NCBI RefSeq assembly: GCF_042186555.1
Contig: NC_133329.1
Span: forward strand, 76,834,557 to 76,898,556
Length of the DNA: 64,000 nucleotides
Direction: 5' to 3'
Source of the DNA: Aquarana catesbeiana
Taxonomy: Eukaryota; Chordata; Amphibia; Anura; Ranidae
The position numbers were made by a program, and so were the translations under genes. Positions within the stretch are counted from its first letter, which is position 1; every line of letters begins with the position of its first letter. A model generated the notes under the pieces. That model was not told the DNA's origin. It searched no databases and saw nothing but the letters and a program-made list of their open reading frames with translations. Shown here piece after piece: positions 12,931-24,519 of this stretch.

Positions 12931-12999
12931 GAGAGGGAGCAAAAAAAAAAAAAAAAAAAATCTCTGTGAAATAAAATTAACATTTCTATTCAGCGATGC

Positions 13000-13275
13000 A
13001 GAATACCTCCCAACCATCGAAAAAAAGGGCCAGAACGTAACGCTTGAGATTTGTGTAAGCCGGTGCACGTTTAATGGCGCCCGGAGACGCACGTAGGACC
13101 GCGACCATTCATGTAGAGTTTTGCATAAGAAGGAGGCGATGACAGAAAAACCCGCTCAGTTCCAATTTTTTTTTTTTTTTTTTGCATTTAACTGTAATTT
13201 GGGTTGGCCGTAGAAGGGCCAATCTCTTACCGCGAGTACGGCTGCGGGATGATTATTTGTATCAAATTACATTTC
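13000..13275. promoter_or_regulatory. second candidate conserved noncoding block
   Basis: CpG-containing sequence with few repeat signs (GCCGGTGCACGTTTAATGGC, ATTATTTGTATCAAATTACA), adjacent to the block at 12460-12930. Its first bases resemble the end of the 6175-6553 element, so a TE origin is the main alternative. Confidence 0.22.
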
Positions 13276-13561
13276 TTTTTTTTTTTTCTTTAAATTTATT
13301 AAATTTCTTTTTTTAAATCAGATCCTTTTTATTATTTTATATAAAAAACAACAATGACACGATACAGACAAAACCACAAAAATAGAAATCACACCAAACC
13401 AAACCCCCCCCCCCCAAAAAAAAAAAAAAAAAAAATTTTAATAAAATTTCACATTATACAAAATATAAAATACTTTGTTCAAAATTCTCGTTCATAAAAA
13501 TATAATATTATAATAATAATAATATATAATATATACATTCCATTTCTGTATAGGCATAAGA
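13276..13561. other. homopolymer-rich AT sequence
   Basis: Poly-T, poly-C and poly-A runs and AATAATAAT; no gene. Confidence 0.6.
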
Positions 13562-14172
13562 GCCCTTTCACACTGCTAGCGCGGCCTCGTTAGCGGTAAA
13601 GACGCCGCTGGTTTTGGTGGCGCTTTACCGTCGTTTTAGTGGCGGTTTTCGGCCGAGGAAAGGGTTAAAAGCGCCGCTGCTGAAGCGCTTTGCAGGTGCT
13701 TCGGCAGCGCTGCCCATTGATTTCACCGCTCCCCCACCGCCCCAAGGATTCTGCTTGCAAGACTTTTTTTTTCGGTCCCGCAAGCGCACTACCCCAGTGT
13801 GAAAGCACTTGGGCTTTCACACTGATACTTTTCATTTAATAGCTATGGGCGGAAGTGACGTATTGACGTCGTTTCCGCCCAGCAATGGTATGGAGACGGG
13901 TGGTGGCCATCTTCCCCTCACTCGTGTCCATACCCAGCAAGTGGACAGAAGCGATCGCCTCCACCACTGCCGACGGCTCCGGTAAGCGGCGGAGGGCCGC
14001 CGATAAAAGTGATCTTGTGGTGAATCCGCCACAGAGACCACTATTATCAGAAAGCGGACCACCGGCCAAAGAAGAGGACACCGGGGTTATGGCAGCTAGC
14101 TGCTGCCATTACAACGATATTCCTCTTCAAAGTTAGGACGTATATCGGCGTGCAGCGGTCCATAAGTGGTAA
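13562..14172. mobile_element. MITE copy B plus a TTAACC-family end
   Basis: 13562-13822 is a second CCCTTTCACACTG element (GCGGTAAAG.CGCCGCT body) ending in the GAAAGCACTTGGGCTTTCACAC palindrome. 13840-14172 (CTATGGGCGGAAGTGACGT ... AAGTGGTAACC) matches 39150-39467, the right half of the TTAA element at 37975-39467. Here too the two families sit side by side. Confidence 0.6.
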
Positions 14173-15479
14173 CCGGACAGACCTTCCCAGTTAAAGGGAG
14201 GCGGGGCTGGACAAGAAGGGTCTAATATTGTCTAAATCCAATCATCATGTGTATTCTTCTGGGAGTGCTTTATGTATTTCTTCCAGATCTGTGTAGTAAC
14301 CCAGTGTGAGACTTCCTGTAATAAAGACCGCTCACTGCTGCTCTCTCTCCTTGTGCAGGGTGACTGGTCTTGTCTCCGCCCCTCTTGTAGTTTTCTGTAG
14401 CGAGTGGGACCTTCTGGGCCCCTCCTACGGCTCTACTCTCTGCACAGCCCAGTGATGATGTCACTGCTACTTTTACAGGGTAATTAATATCTAGGTTTGC
14501 AAAGGCATTTGGTGCACATGAAGTAGATTCCTTTGCGGCTGTTGAGAAATATATGTAAAAGTTTTTGACTTCAGCTTTAAAAAAGCTCCAGGGCAAAGGT
14601 TTGGCTTGTCTTTGTAGCCCACTCAGTGGAGGGTAACAGGACTCTATAGAGGGAGAGGTCGGGGTGGCTCTTGTGTCCAGTGCATGGCTTTGGGTTACTG
14701 CAAGTCATCCATCAGTCTGTCAGCGCCATGAACCCGGAGACATTAACCCTTGTCCTACCCGCCAGAGAGAAACACAAGGACCCCAGCTGCTTCCAAGACC
14801 GGAGCCCTTGTATGGTCTCTTGTACAGCTGGAATATTCATGACCTCCTCTGTCCTCTCTAATTTATTGTCCCCTGCCCAGCACCACACTATCATCACCTC
14901 CACTGCAAGGTAGTCCATAAAATCTGGTCCAGTGTGTATAAAGGATAATGTTTCTTTAGGAGAGCCAGGAAGCTCTTTCACCTTTTTAAATTTTTTTTTA
15001 ACAACTGCCACTTTTAAAATACTTTTTAAATAACTTTTTTTATCATCATTTTATTATAATTAATTATTATTATTTTTTTAATTATTACAATTTTTTTTTT
15101 TTTTTTTTTTAATTTCTTACGTATATTATTTTTTTCCCCCATCTCAGTGCTTCTGATCTCCTCCAACCTCTTTCAACCACTTACTGTCTTCACTCTTTCA
15201 CTCCAGTGTCAGTTTTATATCATGGTTCTGGACTAGTTTACTGATAATGCCAGTGGACCATGCCTGCTCAATGTGTGTCTCCACCAGGGGGCGCAGGTGA
15301 CAGGGGGGACAACTGAAAGGCAATTGTCACCACATCACAGGAAGTACCTGAACAAGTACCTTCATGGCAGGATCACCAGGTATTCTTGCAGATTTTAAAA
15401 AAACAATTTAAACCAACATTCTGAAAAGATACAGTATCAGCACATCAAATATTATATGAGGTTTGAGTGATTGGGTTTT
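14173..15479. other. intergenic, no gene seen
   Basis: Mixed-composition sequence with a poly-T/AT-rich stretch at 14990-15135. I recognise no gene or element ends. Confidence 0.45.
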
Positions 15480-15690
15480 CTTAAAGCTGAACTCCAGCCT
15501 TCCCTCCAGTCTTGCACAGCTGTAGAGGCTCCTCTCTTGGACTAAAATGGCTTACTCTGATTTCACCGCACGCTGTGAGCTTCCTACAGTGTGCATTAGA
15601 AGCTGCAAGTCAGATAGAGCCTGCTACCCACTAGCCATTATCTGCTTACATGGCATAGAGAAGCACTTCCCCGGTATATGGGTCTGTCCT
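15480..15690. repeat. dispersed repeat from which the adjacent minisatellite appears to have grown
   Basis: Inverse-orientation match to 9716-9960 (CTTGCACAGCTGTAGAGGCT, CATTATCTGC.TACATGGCAT). Its last part, CGGTATATGGGTCTGTCCTT, is the first unit of the array that follows. Confidence 0.7.
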
Positions 15691-18600
15691 TCCATGGAAG
15701 ATGGGCCCATCCTTCCTCAGTATATGGGCTCGTCATTCACAGTATATGGGTCCATTCTTCCTCAGGTATATGGGCTCTTCATTTCCCAGTATATGGGCCC
15801 ATCCTTCCTCAGTTTATAGGCTTGTCATTCCCCAGTATATGGGCCCATCCTGCCCCAGTATATGGGCTTGTCATTCCCCAGTATATGGGCTCATGCTTCC
15901 ACGATATATGGGCCTGTTCTTCCCCGGTATATGGGCTCATCCTTCCCGAGTATAAAGACCTGCCCTTCATTGGTATATGGGCTTGTCCTTCCCCAGTATA
16001 TGGGCTCACCCTTTCCCGGTATAAAAGGCTGTCCTGCCCCGGTATATGGGCTCATACTTCCCCGGTAGAAAGGCCTGTCCTTCCCCGGTATATGGGCTCA
16101 TACTTCCCTGGTATAAAGCCCTGTCCTTCCCTGGTATATGGGCTTGTCCTCGACGGTATATGGGCTCGACCTTCTCCAGTACATGGGGCCCATCCATCTC
16201 CAGTATATGGGCCTGTCTTTCCCTGGTATATGGAGCCCATCCTTCCCTAGTATATGGGCCCGTCTTTTCCCAGTATATGAAGCCCATTCTTCCCCAGTAT
16301 ATGGGCCCGTCTTTTCCCCGTATATGGAGCTCATCCTTCTCCAGTATATGGGGCCCATCCTTCTTCAGTATATAGGCCTGTCCTTCCATGGTATATGGAG
16401 CCCACCCTTCCCCAGTATAGGGGCCTGTCCTTCCCCAGTATATGGAGCCCATCCTTTCCCGTATATGAGCCTGTTCTTCCCTAATATATGGAGCCCATTC
16501 TTCCACAGTATATAGGCCTGTCCTTTCCCAGTATATGGGCCTGTCCTTCCCCGGTATATGGAGCCCATCTTTCCCTAGTATATGGACCCGTCTTTTCCCA
16601 GTATATGGAGTCCATCCTTCCCCAGTATATGGGCCCGTCTTTTCCCGGTATATGGGGCTCATCCTTCTTCAGTATATAGTTCTGTCCTTCCTTGGTATAT
16701 GGAGCCCATCCTTACTTAGTATATCGACCCGTCTTTTCCCGGTATATGGGGCCCATCCTTCTCCAGTATATGGGCCTGTCCTTCCCTGATATATGGGGCC
16801 CATCCTCCCCCAGTATATAGACCCATCTTTTCCCTGTATATGGAGCCCATTCTTCCCCAGTATATGGACCTATCTTTTCCCAGCATATGGAGCCCATTTT
16901 CCCTAGTATATGGGCCTGTCTTTTTCCGGTATATGGAGGCCATATACTTCCCCAGTATATGGGCCCTTCTTTTCCGGGTATATGGAGTCCATCCTTCCCC
17001 AGTATATGGGCCTGTCTTTTCCCAGTATATGGAGCCCATCCTTCCCCAGTATATAAACTCGTCTTTTCCCAGTATATGGAGCCCATCCTTTCCCAGTATA
17101 TGGGCCCTTCTTTTCCCGGTATATGGGGTACATGGAAGCCATCCTTTCCCAGTATATGAGCCCATCTTTTCCCAGTATAAGGAGCCCATCCTTCCCCAGT
17201 ATATGGGCCCTTCTTTTCCAGGTATATGGAGCCCATCCTTCCCCAGTATACAGGTCCATCTTTTCCTGGTATATGGAGCCAATCCTTCCCCAGTATATGG
17301 GCCCTTCTTTTCCTGGTATATGTAGCCCCTCGTTCCCCAGTATATCGGCCTGTCTTTTCCCAGTATATGGGGTATATGGAGCCCATCCTTCCCCAGTATA
17401 TGGGCCCGTTTTTCCCTGGTATATGGAGCCCATCCTTCCCCAGTATATGGGCCCGTCTTTTCCCAGTATATGGAGCCCATCCTTTCCCAGTATATGGGCC
17501 AGACTTTTCCCAGTATATGGAGCCCATCCTTCCCAAGTATATGGAGCCCATCCTTCCCCAGTATATTGGCCCGTTTTTCCCTGGTATATGGAGCCCATCC
17601 TTCCCCAGTATATGGGCCCGTCTTTTCCCAGTATATGGAGCCCATCCTTTCCCAGTATATGGGCCAGACTTTTCCCAGTATATGGAGCCCATCCTTCCCA
17701 AGTATATGGAGCCCATCCTTCCCCAGTATATTGGCCCTTCTTTTCCCGGTATATGGAGCCCATCCTTCCCCAGTATATGGAGCCCATCCTTCCCCAGTAT
17801 ATGGGCCTGTCTTTTCCTGGTATTTGGAGTCAATCCCGTCTTTTTCTGGTATATAGAGCCCATCCTTCCCCAGTATATGGGCCCATCTTTTCCCCGTATA
17901 TGGAGCCCATCCTTCCCCAGTATATGGGCCCTTCTTTTCCTGGTATATGGGGTATATGGAGGCCATCCTTCCCCAGTATATGAGCCCGTCTTTTCCCAGT
18001 ATATGGAGCCCATCCTTCCCCATTATATGGGCCCTTCTTTTCCCGGTATATGGAGCCCATCCTTCCCCAGTATATGGGCCTGTCTTTTGCCGGTATATGG
18101 AGTATATGGAGCCCATCCTTCCCCAGTATATGGGCCCGTCTTTTCCCGGTATATGGAGCCCATCCTTCTCCAGTATATGGGCCTGTCTTTTTTTGGTATA
18201 TGGAGCCCATCCTTCGGCAATATATTAGCCCGTCTTTTCCCAGTATATGGAGCCCATCCTTCCCCAATATATGGGCCCTTCTTTTCCCGGTATATGGAGC
18301 CCATCCTTCCCCATTATATGGGCCTGTCTTTTCCTGGTATATAGAGCCCATCCTTCCCCAGTATATGGACCCTTCTTTTCCTGGTATATGGAGCCCATCC
18401 TTCCCTAGTATATGGACCCTTCTTTTCCTGGTATATGGAGCCCATCCTTCCCTAGTATATGGACCCTTCTTTTCCCAGTATATGGAGCCCATCCTTCCCC
18501 AGTATATGGGCCTGTCTTTTCCCAGTATATGGAGCCCATCCTTTCCCAGTATATGGGCCAGTCTTTTCCCAGTATATGGAGCCCATCCTTCCTCAGTATA

Positions 18601-19765
18601 TGGGCCCGTCTTTTCCCAGTATATGGAGCCCATCCTTTCCAAGTATATGGGCCTGTCTTTTCCTAGTATATGGAGCCCATCCTTCCCTAGTATATGGGCC
18701 TGTCTTTTCCCGGTATATGGGGTATTTGGAGCCCATCCTTCCCCAGTATATGGGCCCATCTTTTCCCAGTATATAGAGCCCATCCTTCCCAAGTATATGG
18801 GCCCATCTTTTCCCGGTATATGGAGCCCATCCTTCCCCAGTATATGGGCCTGTCTTTTCCTGGTATATGGAGCCAATCCTTCCCCAGTATATGGGCCCGT
18901 CTTTTTCTGGTATATGTAGCCACTCCTTTCCCACTATATGGGCCCGCCTTTTCCCGGTATATGGAGCCCAACCTTCCTCAGTATATGGGCCCTTCTTTTC
19001 CCGGTATATGAGGTATTTGGAGGCCATCCTTCCCCAGTATTTGAGCCCGTCTTTTCCCAGTGTATGGAGCCCATCCTTCCCCAGTATATGGGCCCTTCTT
19101 TTTTTGTTATATGGAGCCCATCCTTCCCCAGTATATGGGCCCGTCTTTTCCTGGTATATGGAGCCCATCCTTCCCCAGTATATAGGCCCGTCTTTTCCTG
19201 GTATATGGAGCCAATCCTTCCCCAGTATATGGGCCCCTCTTTTCCTGGTATATGGAGCCCATCCTTCCCCAGTATATGGGCCTGTCTTTTCCCGGTATAT
19301 GGGCTATATGGAGCCCATCATTCCCCAGTATATGGGCCCGTCTTTTCCCGGTATATATGGAGCCCATCCTTCCCCAGTATATGAACCCTTCTTTTCCCGG
19401 TATATGGAGCCCATCACTCCCCAATATATGAGCTCGTCTTTTCCCAGTATATGGATCCTATCCTTCCCCAGTATATGGGCCCATCTTTTCCCGGTATATG
19501 GAGCCCATCCTTCCCCAGTATATGGACCTGTCTTTTCCCGGTATATGGAGCCAATCCTTCCCCAGTATATGGAGCCCATCCTTCCCCAGTATATGGGCCT
19601 GTCTTTTCCTAGTATATGGGGTATATGAGGTTCATCCTTCCCCAGTATATGTACCTGTCTTTTCCCGGTATATTGAGTATATGGGGTTCATCCTACCCCA
19701 GTATATGGGCCCGCCTTTTCCTGATATATGGGGTATATGGCGTTCATCCTTCCCCAGTAGATGTG
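15690..19765. repeat. 4.1-kb minisatellite, dimeric about 47-bp unit
   Basis: Two half-units of about 24 bp alternate: GTATATGGAGCCCATCCTTC(CCCA) and GTATATGGGCCCGTCTTTTC(CC). The first 1 kb (15.69-16.2) has a simpler monomeric form; the dimer dominates after about 16.2 kb. Higher-order copies are visible, e.g. the GGGCCAGACTTTT variant at 17496 and 17661 (165-bp offset). Stop codons are rare in all frames, producing spurious ORFs of up to 466 codons on both strands. Confidence 0.97.
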
Positions 19766-19879
19766 CCCATCAATTGAAAATAAGGTCGTATGACCGTCAG
19801 ATTGGAACATATCCAGCCCTCGTTTCCCACACTGTGCTTTCACCTTCAGGCCTTTTTTCTTCTCTCGCTCTCCATATAA

Positions 19880-20265
19880 ACACTATAACATAATGGCATG
19901 CAATCTGATTTGTGTTCGCATTTCATTCATACGTTTTTTTTTTTTCCCAGTGGCGGTGACAGTGAATGAACGGTCAAATCCTGTCCTTTTCATGTGGCCG
20001 TTTGTGTATCCCTGCATTGCTGAGCGATGACGTTATGCGCACCGAAGACAAAAGGCGAGGAGGGGGGAGGGGGCCAGGGGAGCCGGTTACCATCATTCAG
20101 TCTCTCCAGTGATGGAATCCCAATTACACTCACAAGAGGGATTGTATCAATATTGACAGACCGGCCCCTCCCGGGAGCAACGCCGCACCGGCCGCCATGT
20201 GAACGTCTGATTATGATTTTCACATACAGGAAACGATGACACAGATCACACCATGGAATTTTAAT
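19880..20265. promoter_or_regulatory. candidate conserved noncoding element
   Basis: A non-repetitive island between a minisatellite and a Tc1 element. It contains GTGGCGGTGACAGTGAATGA, GATGACGTTATGCGC (CRE-like TGACGT) and TCTGATTATGATTTTCACAT with a homeodomain-like core. A G-rich tract lies at 20058-20080. There is no ORF of note. Proposed on composition only. Confidence 0.25.
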
Positions 20266-20395
20266 TGGGGGGAAAAAAAATGTTTGTAGAGATATCTATG
20301 AAAATTGTTTGGGAGCTTCGCTGCTCGATGCTCAACATGGATACATGGGACACTGGAAATTAAATATAGATATATAGAGATATGTACAGTATATA

Positions 20396-21316
20396 CACTC
20401 ACCGGCCACTTTATTAGGTACACCTGTTCAATTGCTTGGTAACACAAATTGCTAATCAGTCAATCACATGGCAGCAACTCAATGCATTTAGGCATCTAGA
20501 CTTGGTGAAGACGACTTGCTGAAGTTCAGAATGGGGAAGAAACGGGATTTAAGTGACTTTGAACGTTGCATGGTTGTTGGTGCCGGACGGGCTGGTCTGC
20601 TGATCTACTGGAATTTTCACACACAACAATTTCTGTGGTTTACAGAAAATGGTCCGAAAAAGAGAAAATATCCAGTGAGTGGCAATTGTGTGGAGGAAAA
20701 TGCCTAGTTGTCAGAGGAGAATGGGAAGACTGGTTCCAGATGAGAGAAAGCAACAGTAACTCAAATAACCTCTCATTACACCCAAGGTATGCAGAATACC
20801 ATCTCTGAACGTACAAAACACCCAAACTTGAAGCAGATGGGCTACCGCAGAAGAAGACCACATCAGGTGCCACTCCTGTCAGCCAAGAACAGGAAACTGA
20901 GGTTACAATTGGCACAAGCTCACCAAAACTGGACAATAGAAGATTAGAAAAACGTTGCCTGATCTGATGAGTCTCGATTTCAGCTGTGACATTCAGATGG
21001 TGGGGTCAGAATTTGGCGTAAACAACATGAAAGGATGGATCCATCCTGCCTTGTATCAATGGTTCAGACTGGTGGTGGTGATGTAATGGTGTGGGGGATA
21101 TTTTCTTGGCACACTTTGGGCCCCTTAGTACCAATTGAGCATCAATTAAACACCACGAGCTACCTGAGTATTGTTGCTGACCATGTCCATCCGTTTATGA
21201 CTACAGTGACCCCATCTTCTGATGGCTCCTTCCAGCAGGATAATGCACCATGTCACAAAACTCCAATCATCTCACCACTGGACAATGAGGTCCCTGTACT
21301 CCAATGACCTCCACAG
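20396..21316 (+). mobile_element. Tc1-like element copy 4, 3'-truncated
   Basis: The left end CACTCACCGGCCACTTTATT (TA at 20394-20395) is followed by a 5' leader and a plus-strand transposase that fades at about 21316 without a right TIR. A (TATC)n microsatellite starts 38 bp later. Confidence 0.9.
20516..21316 (+). pseudogene. Tc1-like transposase, frameshifted and truncated (copy 4)
   Basis: Frame pieces include MGKKRDLSDFERCMVVGAGR (N-terminal HTH), VYRKWSEKEKISSEW, and from 21035 MDPSCLVSMVQTGGGDVMVW with GIFSWHTLGPLVPIEHQL and SFQQDNAPCHKTPI (second catalytic-Asp region). The third catalytic region (PDLNPIE) is missing. Several indels and stops are present; non-functional. Confidence 0.88.
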
Positions 21317-21353
21317 TCACAGTATATACGATGAAGTGTGCCCACCACTGGGG

Positions 21354-21462
<109 letters not shown>

Positions 21463-22430
21463 GAAGCAGCGCTGTGTTCAATTATTTGTTAAGTATATAG
21501 ATTGTTCTGTATACAGACTGTTTTGCAGGCAATGTCCGGCAGGTCTTGATTGGGCCCAGGAAGGGGATTTGGCAAGAGGTTGAAGGTCCTTATTTCATTT
21601 CAGCGGTGTCCCCATGCAGTTTTGTTGCCTAGGAGACACCCAGTGTCCTCCAGAACAAGATGGCAGCGTGGTCAGTCCAGCTGTGACCCGCCTGTCCCGG
21701 ACATTATGAGTCCGCAGTCCCCGGGGCACAAACACAGCTGGGAGAGGAGAATAGGAGGGGGAGGGGGACAATCCATGAAATAAAGGAATCTGCCTGAGTT
21801 GCTCTGTGCTGACCATAGCGGAGTACAATAGGGAGATATTGGATATTTTCTCTATTATTTCCTCTGTCTGTCTGTCAGAAAAGACAATGTATAGATGGCA
21901 GCTCCTTCTTTCTGATGTATGTAACACTATCCGGGGAGTTATACTGCATACTGTAGTCAGAACGAAAAAAAAAAACATGCCTGTACAAAAATATCCATCC
22001 TTAACACTCAGTAGCAACAGGCATGGTTTAAAATACATGTAAACCCAATCTGACTATTATCAACAATTGTCTTTTACTGTATTAATAAAGTCCTTTTTAT
22101 CAATTGTCAATTGTCGTAACTGTTTGTTGTCGATCTCCTGCAGCCACTTGGCAGCCACTTCCCATCTACATGCACTCCAGCAATGCCCAATGACATTTCT
22201 TAGTGGACTTTTCCTGATGGTGACTACAATACACATAGAGTCCAGCGTCAGGTCTTCTCTCCAATGAGCAGCCACCAGCACTTCCAGGTTCCCTAATGAC
22301 AAAGTGGCACATGACTTGGAATTCAAGCAACACGTTGCTCTACCTAATTCGAGCTCCATAGTTCCAATGTCTTGCAAACCCTTCTTCTGATCCTTCTCCT
22401 CTTCTCCTTTGCCATGTGCGTCCGTGTCTC
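21463..22430. other. intergenic, no gene seen
   Basis: Mixed sequence including a short CTGT run at 21868. No coding signal or element ends found. Confidence 0.5.
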
Positions 22431-22439
22431 TAGGTGTAA

Positions 22440-24515
22440 CCCTTTGCCACGAACACCCCTTTGGGTCTCCAAATTTTATCCCGGTGTCTCCATTGCACCT
22501 CTGGACATATCTGGATCTCCAAGTGTACCCCTATGTCGCCAGCATGCCTCTGTGAACTTCTGTGTCTCCATATGTACCCCCGTGCTACCAGCATCCCCTG
22601 GACTTGAAGTGTACCCCATGTGCCACCAACGAAACTTTTGAGCATTTCAAGGTCTTCAAGTGTTCCCATGTGCCACAAATGAAACCTTTGAGCATCTCAA
22701 GGTCTTCAAGTGTTCCCATGTGCCACCAATGAAACCTTTGAGCATCTCAAGGTCTTCAAGTGTCCCCATGTGCCACCAACGAAACCTTTGAACATCTCAA
22801 GGTCTTCAAGTGTTCCCATGTGCCACCAATGAAACCTCGGAGCATCTCAAGGTCTTCAAGTGTACCCATGTGCCACCAGCATGCTTCTGTAAGTTTCCAT
22901 GTCTCCAAGTGTACCCTGTGCCACCAGCATGCCTCTGTGAACCTCTGTGTCTCCATATGTACCCCTGTGCTACCAACACACCTCTGAGCATCTCCTGGAC
23001 TTCAGGTGTACCCCTGTGCCATCAGCGAACCTCTGAGCAATTCAGAGTCTTCAAGTGTATCCCTGTGCCACCAGCATGCCTCTGTGTGCCGCCACGTCTA
23101 CAACTGTACCCATGTATTACCAGCACGCCTCTAAGCATCTACAGGTCTTCAAGTGTACCCACGTGGCACCAACATGCTTCTGTGAGCCTCCATGTCTTAA
23201 AATGTGCCCTTGTGCCACAAGCATGCCTCTGTGAGCTTCTGTGTCTCCAAGTGTACCCATGTGTCAGCAGCCTGCCTCGGAGCATCTATGGGTCTTCAAG
23301 TATACCCATGTGCCACCAGCATGCTCCTGTAAGTTTCCATGTCGCCAAGTGTACTCCGTGCCACCAGCATGCCTCTGTGAACCTCTATGTCTCCAATGTA
23401 CCCCTGTGCTACCAGCACACCTCTGAGCATCTCCTGGACTTCAGGTGTACGGTACCCCTGTGCCACCAGCAAACCTCAGAGCATTTCAGAGTTTTCAAGT
23501 GTATCCCTGTGCCACCAGCATGCCTCTGTGTGCCGTCACATCTCCAACTGTATCCACGTACCACCAACACGTCTCTGAGCATCTACAGGTCTTCAAGTGT
23601 ACCCACGTGGCACCAATACACTTCTGTGAGCCTCCATGTCTCCAAGTGTACCCATGTGCCACTAACATGCCCCTGTGAACCTCCATGTCTTAAAATGTGC
23701 CCTTGTGCCACAAGCATGCCTCTGTGAGCTTCTGTGTCTCCAAGTGTACCCATGTGCCAGGAACACGCCTCTGAGCATCTATGGGTCTTCAAGTGTATCT
23801 ATGTGCCATCAGCATGCTTCTGTGAGCCTTCATATCTCCAAGTGTACCCATGTGCCATTGGCATGCCTCTGTGAGCATCCATATCCCCAAGTGTACTTAT
23901 GTGCCACCAGCACGTCTCTGTGAGCCTCCATGTCTCCAAGTGTACCCATGCTCCACCAGAACCTCTCTGTGAGCCTTTGTGTCTCCAGGTGTACCCATGT
24001 GCCACTAGCATGCCTCTGTGAGCCTCCATGTCTCTAAGTGTAATCATGTCCCACCAGCATGTCTCTATATGCCTCTGTGTCTCCAGTGTACCCCCATTCT
24101 ACCACCATGCCTCTGAGCATCTCCTGGACTTCAAGTGTACCCATGTACCACCAGTATCCCTCTTTGAGCCTCTATGTCTCTGAGTGTACCCATGTACACC
24201 GGTGAGTGTCTCCAAGTGCATCCATGTGCCTCCAACACGCCTCTAAGCATCTATGGGTCTCCAAGTGTACCCCTGTGCTACAGCATAATTCTGTGAGCCA
24301 GCTTGTCTTCCAGTGTACCCATGTGCCACCACTCCACCAGCATGCCTCTGTGAGCCTCCAAATCTCCATGTGTACCCATGTGCCACCAGCATGCCTCTGT
24401 GAGCATCCATATCTCCAAGTGTACCTCAGTGCCAACAGCACATCTCTGTGAGCCTCCATGTCTCCAAGTGTACCCATGCACCACCAGCACTTCTCTGTGA
24501 GCCTTTGTGTCTCCA
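22440..24515. repeat. minisatellite with 50-bp unit, about 2.1 kb
   Basis: GGTCTTCAAG recurs at exactly 22651, 22701, 22751, 22801 and 22851. Later units vary (TCTCCAAGTGTACCCATGTG, CCACCAGCATGCCTCTGTGA) but keep the 50-bp register (e.g. 23641, 23691, 23741). Open reading in several frames (up to 305 codons) is a by-product. Confidence 0.95.
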
Positions 24516-24519
24516 ATTG

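Noticed and set aside
13836..14136. Short GC-rich ORFs on both strands near 13.8-14.1 kb
   Set aside because: The segment is a copy of the TTAA-element end also found at 39.15-39.47 kb; repeat, not gene.
16712..18116. 433- and 466-codon minus-strand ORFs
   Set aside because: The 47-bp unit is not a multiple of three, so the peptide is a frame-rotating readout of a stop-poor satellite, mirrored by equally long plus-strand ORFs.
22810..23727. 305-codon Cys-rich plus-strand ORF (CHQHASV-type repeats, zinc-finger-like)
   Set aside because: Derived from the 50-bp tandem unit, which is not a codon multiple; spacing of Cys and His does not fit a zinc finger, and other frames are open too.
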